Source: Nitrospira sp. | GTDB taxonomy: Bacteria > Nitrospirota > Nitrospiria > Nitrospirales > Nitrospiraceae | Direction of reading: 5' to 3' | DNA length: 6,731 nucleotides | Assembly: GCA_025935475.1 (NCBI GenBank) | Contig: JAICVE010000148.1 | Coordinates: 1-6,731, forward strand | In this document: in pieces, positions 6,004 through 6,731 of the stretch | How the letters are laid out: every line of letters begins with the position of its first letter | How positions within the stretch are numbered: position 1 is the first letter of the stretch | Translations under genes and position numbers: made by a program | The notes under the pieces: model-generated | Database searches by the model: none | Told to the model about the DNA's origin: nothing | What the model saw: the letters and a program-made list of their open reading frames with translations, nothing else

Positions 6004-6731
6004 CTACCGTAAGAGTGAGGCATACAGGTCGTAGGTTTGCAAGGCCGAGTGAGCCCACGTGTATTGTTTGACCCGGGCAAAGCCTTTGGCTTTGAGCGAG
6101 GCGCACAGGGACTCGCTCTCGAGCACTTCGATCATGCGGTCTGCGAGCTCACGGGCATTATGCGGGTCGACGAGCAAGGCCGCCTCCCCAGCCACCTCGC
6201 CCAACGCGGTCGTCTTCGAAGTGATGACCGGCGCGCCACACGCCATGGCCTCCAGCACCGGCATGCCGAATCCTTCATAGAGAGATGGGAACAGGAACAG
6301 GTCGGCGTAGGAATAGAGCAATTGCAAGTCGTTCTGCGACAAACGGCCGGGGCACAGCACCCGGTCGATCAACCCATACGACTTAGCCGTCGCCTCGTAG
6401 GAGCCAAACGAATGTGTGGGTGACCCTACCAAGATGAGCGTTCTGCCTTCGAGATGCGGCCGTATGAGAGACACCGCTTCGAGCACGAGACGGTGGTTTT
6501 TTCGGGGATCAGCGCCGCCGACAAACAGGAGGAACCGGTCGGACGCGAGCCCGATCCGCTGCTTCAACGCCATGAACGCGCCGGCATCGTGGCGGCGGGA
6601 AAAGTCCTCGGACACACCGTTCGGAATCACCACAATCTGCTCGACGGATAAGCCGAACAATTCGATCAGTTCGCGGGCGGAAAACTTCGAGACGGTGACG
6701 ACTTTTCGTGCGCGCCGGGCGGTCCGCTGCG
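6004..6731 (-). CDS. GT4-type glycosyltransferase (glycosyltransferase group 1), partial: N-terminus beyond window edge
   Basis: The frame is open to the window edge, giving 241 visible residues; a typical GT4 enzyme is about 370, so roughly 130 N-terminal residues are missing. A TTG at 6660 is inside the gene, because in-frame sequence upstream still reads as family-like (KVVTVSKFSARELIELFG). Fragment residues 34-39 are VIPNGV, 71-79 are GGADPRKNH, and 152-163 are EGFGMPVLEAMA, containing the E-x7-E motif of retaining GT-B enzymes (Glu152 and Glu160). SKTTALGEVAGEAALLVDP follows, the usual nucleotide-binding segment. The enzyme adds a sugar from a nucleotide-sugar donor to a growing glycan; donor and acceptor are not readable. 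It is cytoplasmic or peripheral to the membrane and lies nine bases upstream of the heptosyltransferase-like gene, so the two are almost certainly cotranscribed. Confidence 0.92.
   Translation of the reverse strand, partial: QRTARRARKVVTVSKFSARELIELFGLSVEQIVVIPNGVSEDFSRRHDAGAFMALKQRIGLASDRFLLFVGGADPRKNHRLVLEAVSLIRPHLEGRTLILVGSPTHSFGSYEATAKSYGLIDRVLCPGRLSQNDLQLLYSYADLFLFPSLYEGFGMPVLEAMACGAPVITSKTTALGEVAGEAALLVDPHNARELADRMIEVLESESLCASLKAKGFARVKQYTWAHSALQTYDLYASLLR

Noticed and set aside
5999..6010. Inverted repeat ACGGT-CT-ACCGT between the two glycosyltransferase genes
   Set aside because: The two-base loop is too small for a stable hairpin, and the site spans the end of one gene and a tight operon junction. 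It is probably chance.
1..6731. tRNA or rRNA genes, CRISPR arrays, insertion sequences, phage or defence genes
   Set aside because: I saw no clover-leaf sequences, spaced direct repeats, transposase motifs or terminal inverted repeats. The genes and short gaps account for nearly all of the window.

Overview
This window is part of a bacterial cell-surface polysaccharide (exopolysaccharide or LPS/O-antigen) locus. All seven genes I can support lie on the minus strand, so transcription runs from high to low coordinates. Nothing on the plus strand looks real. The first and last genes are cut by the window edges. The organism is probably a Gram-negative or diderm bacterium of moderately high GC. 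A winged-helix/Rossmann regulator followed by a NusG-like antiterminator at the head of a polysaccharide operon recalls Nitrospira-like and deltaproteobacterial genomes. That placement is an inference from recollection and is not proven here.

In transcription order, the upstream block (6731 to 2234) encodes a GT4-type glycosyltransferase (N-terminus off the window), a GT9 heptosyltransferase-like enzyme, a class I SAM-dependent methyltransferase with an N-terminal four-cysteine motif, and a multi-pass membrane protein with a C-terminal SGNH/GDSL domain. The first three are separated by only 9 and 11 bases, and the SGNH gene follows after 60 bases. They read as one set that transfers sugars and then decorates (methylates, and possibly acylates or deacylates) a glycan.

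A second transcription unit appears to start between the SGNH gene and the next gene. Its promoter has TTGACA, exactly 17 bases, then CATATT, and a 15-bp inverted repeat covers the -10. It drives a winged-helix regulator fused to a Rossmann-like domain, then a specialised NusG paralogue (RfaH/UpxY/LoaP type), then a 184-base leader, then a non-hydrolysing UDP-GlcNAc 2-epimerase that runs off the left edge. The leader holds a 6-bp hairpin three bases after the nusG-like stop and a short frame whose stop overlaps the epimerase ribosome binding site. The arrangement suggests that initiation is controlled by an autoregulated repressor or sensor. Elongation through the long polysaccharide operon beyond the window would then be controlled by the NusG paralogue.

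Base composition is not uniform. Hand-counted sample lines are near 63% GC in the heptosyltransferase gene and about 42-43% at the left edge inside the epimerase. This is typical of a mosaic, exchangeable polysaccharide locus. I see no RNA genes, insertion sequences, CRISPR arrays or convincing intrinsic terminators.
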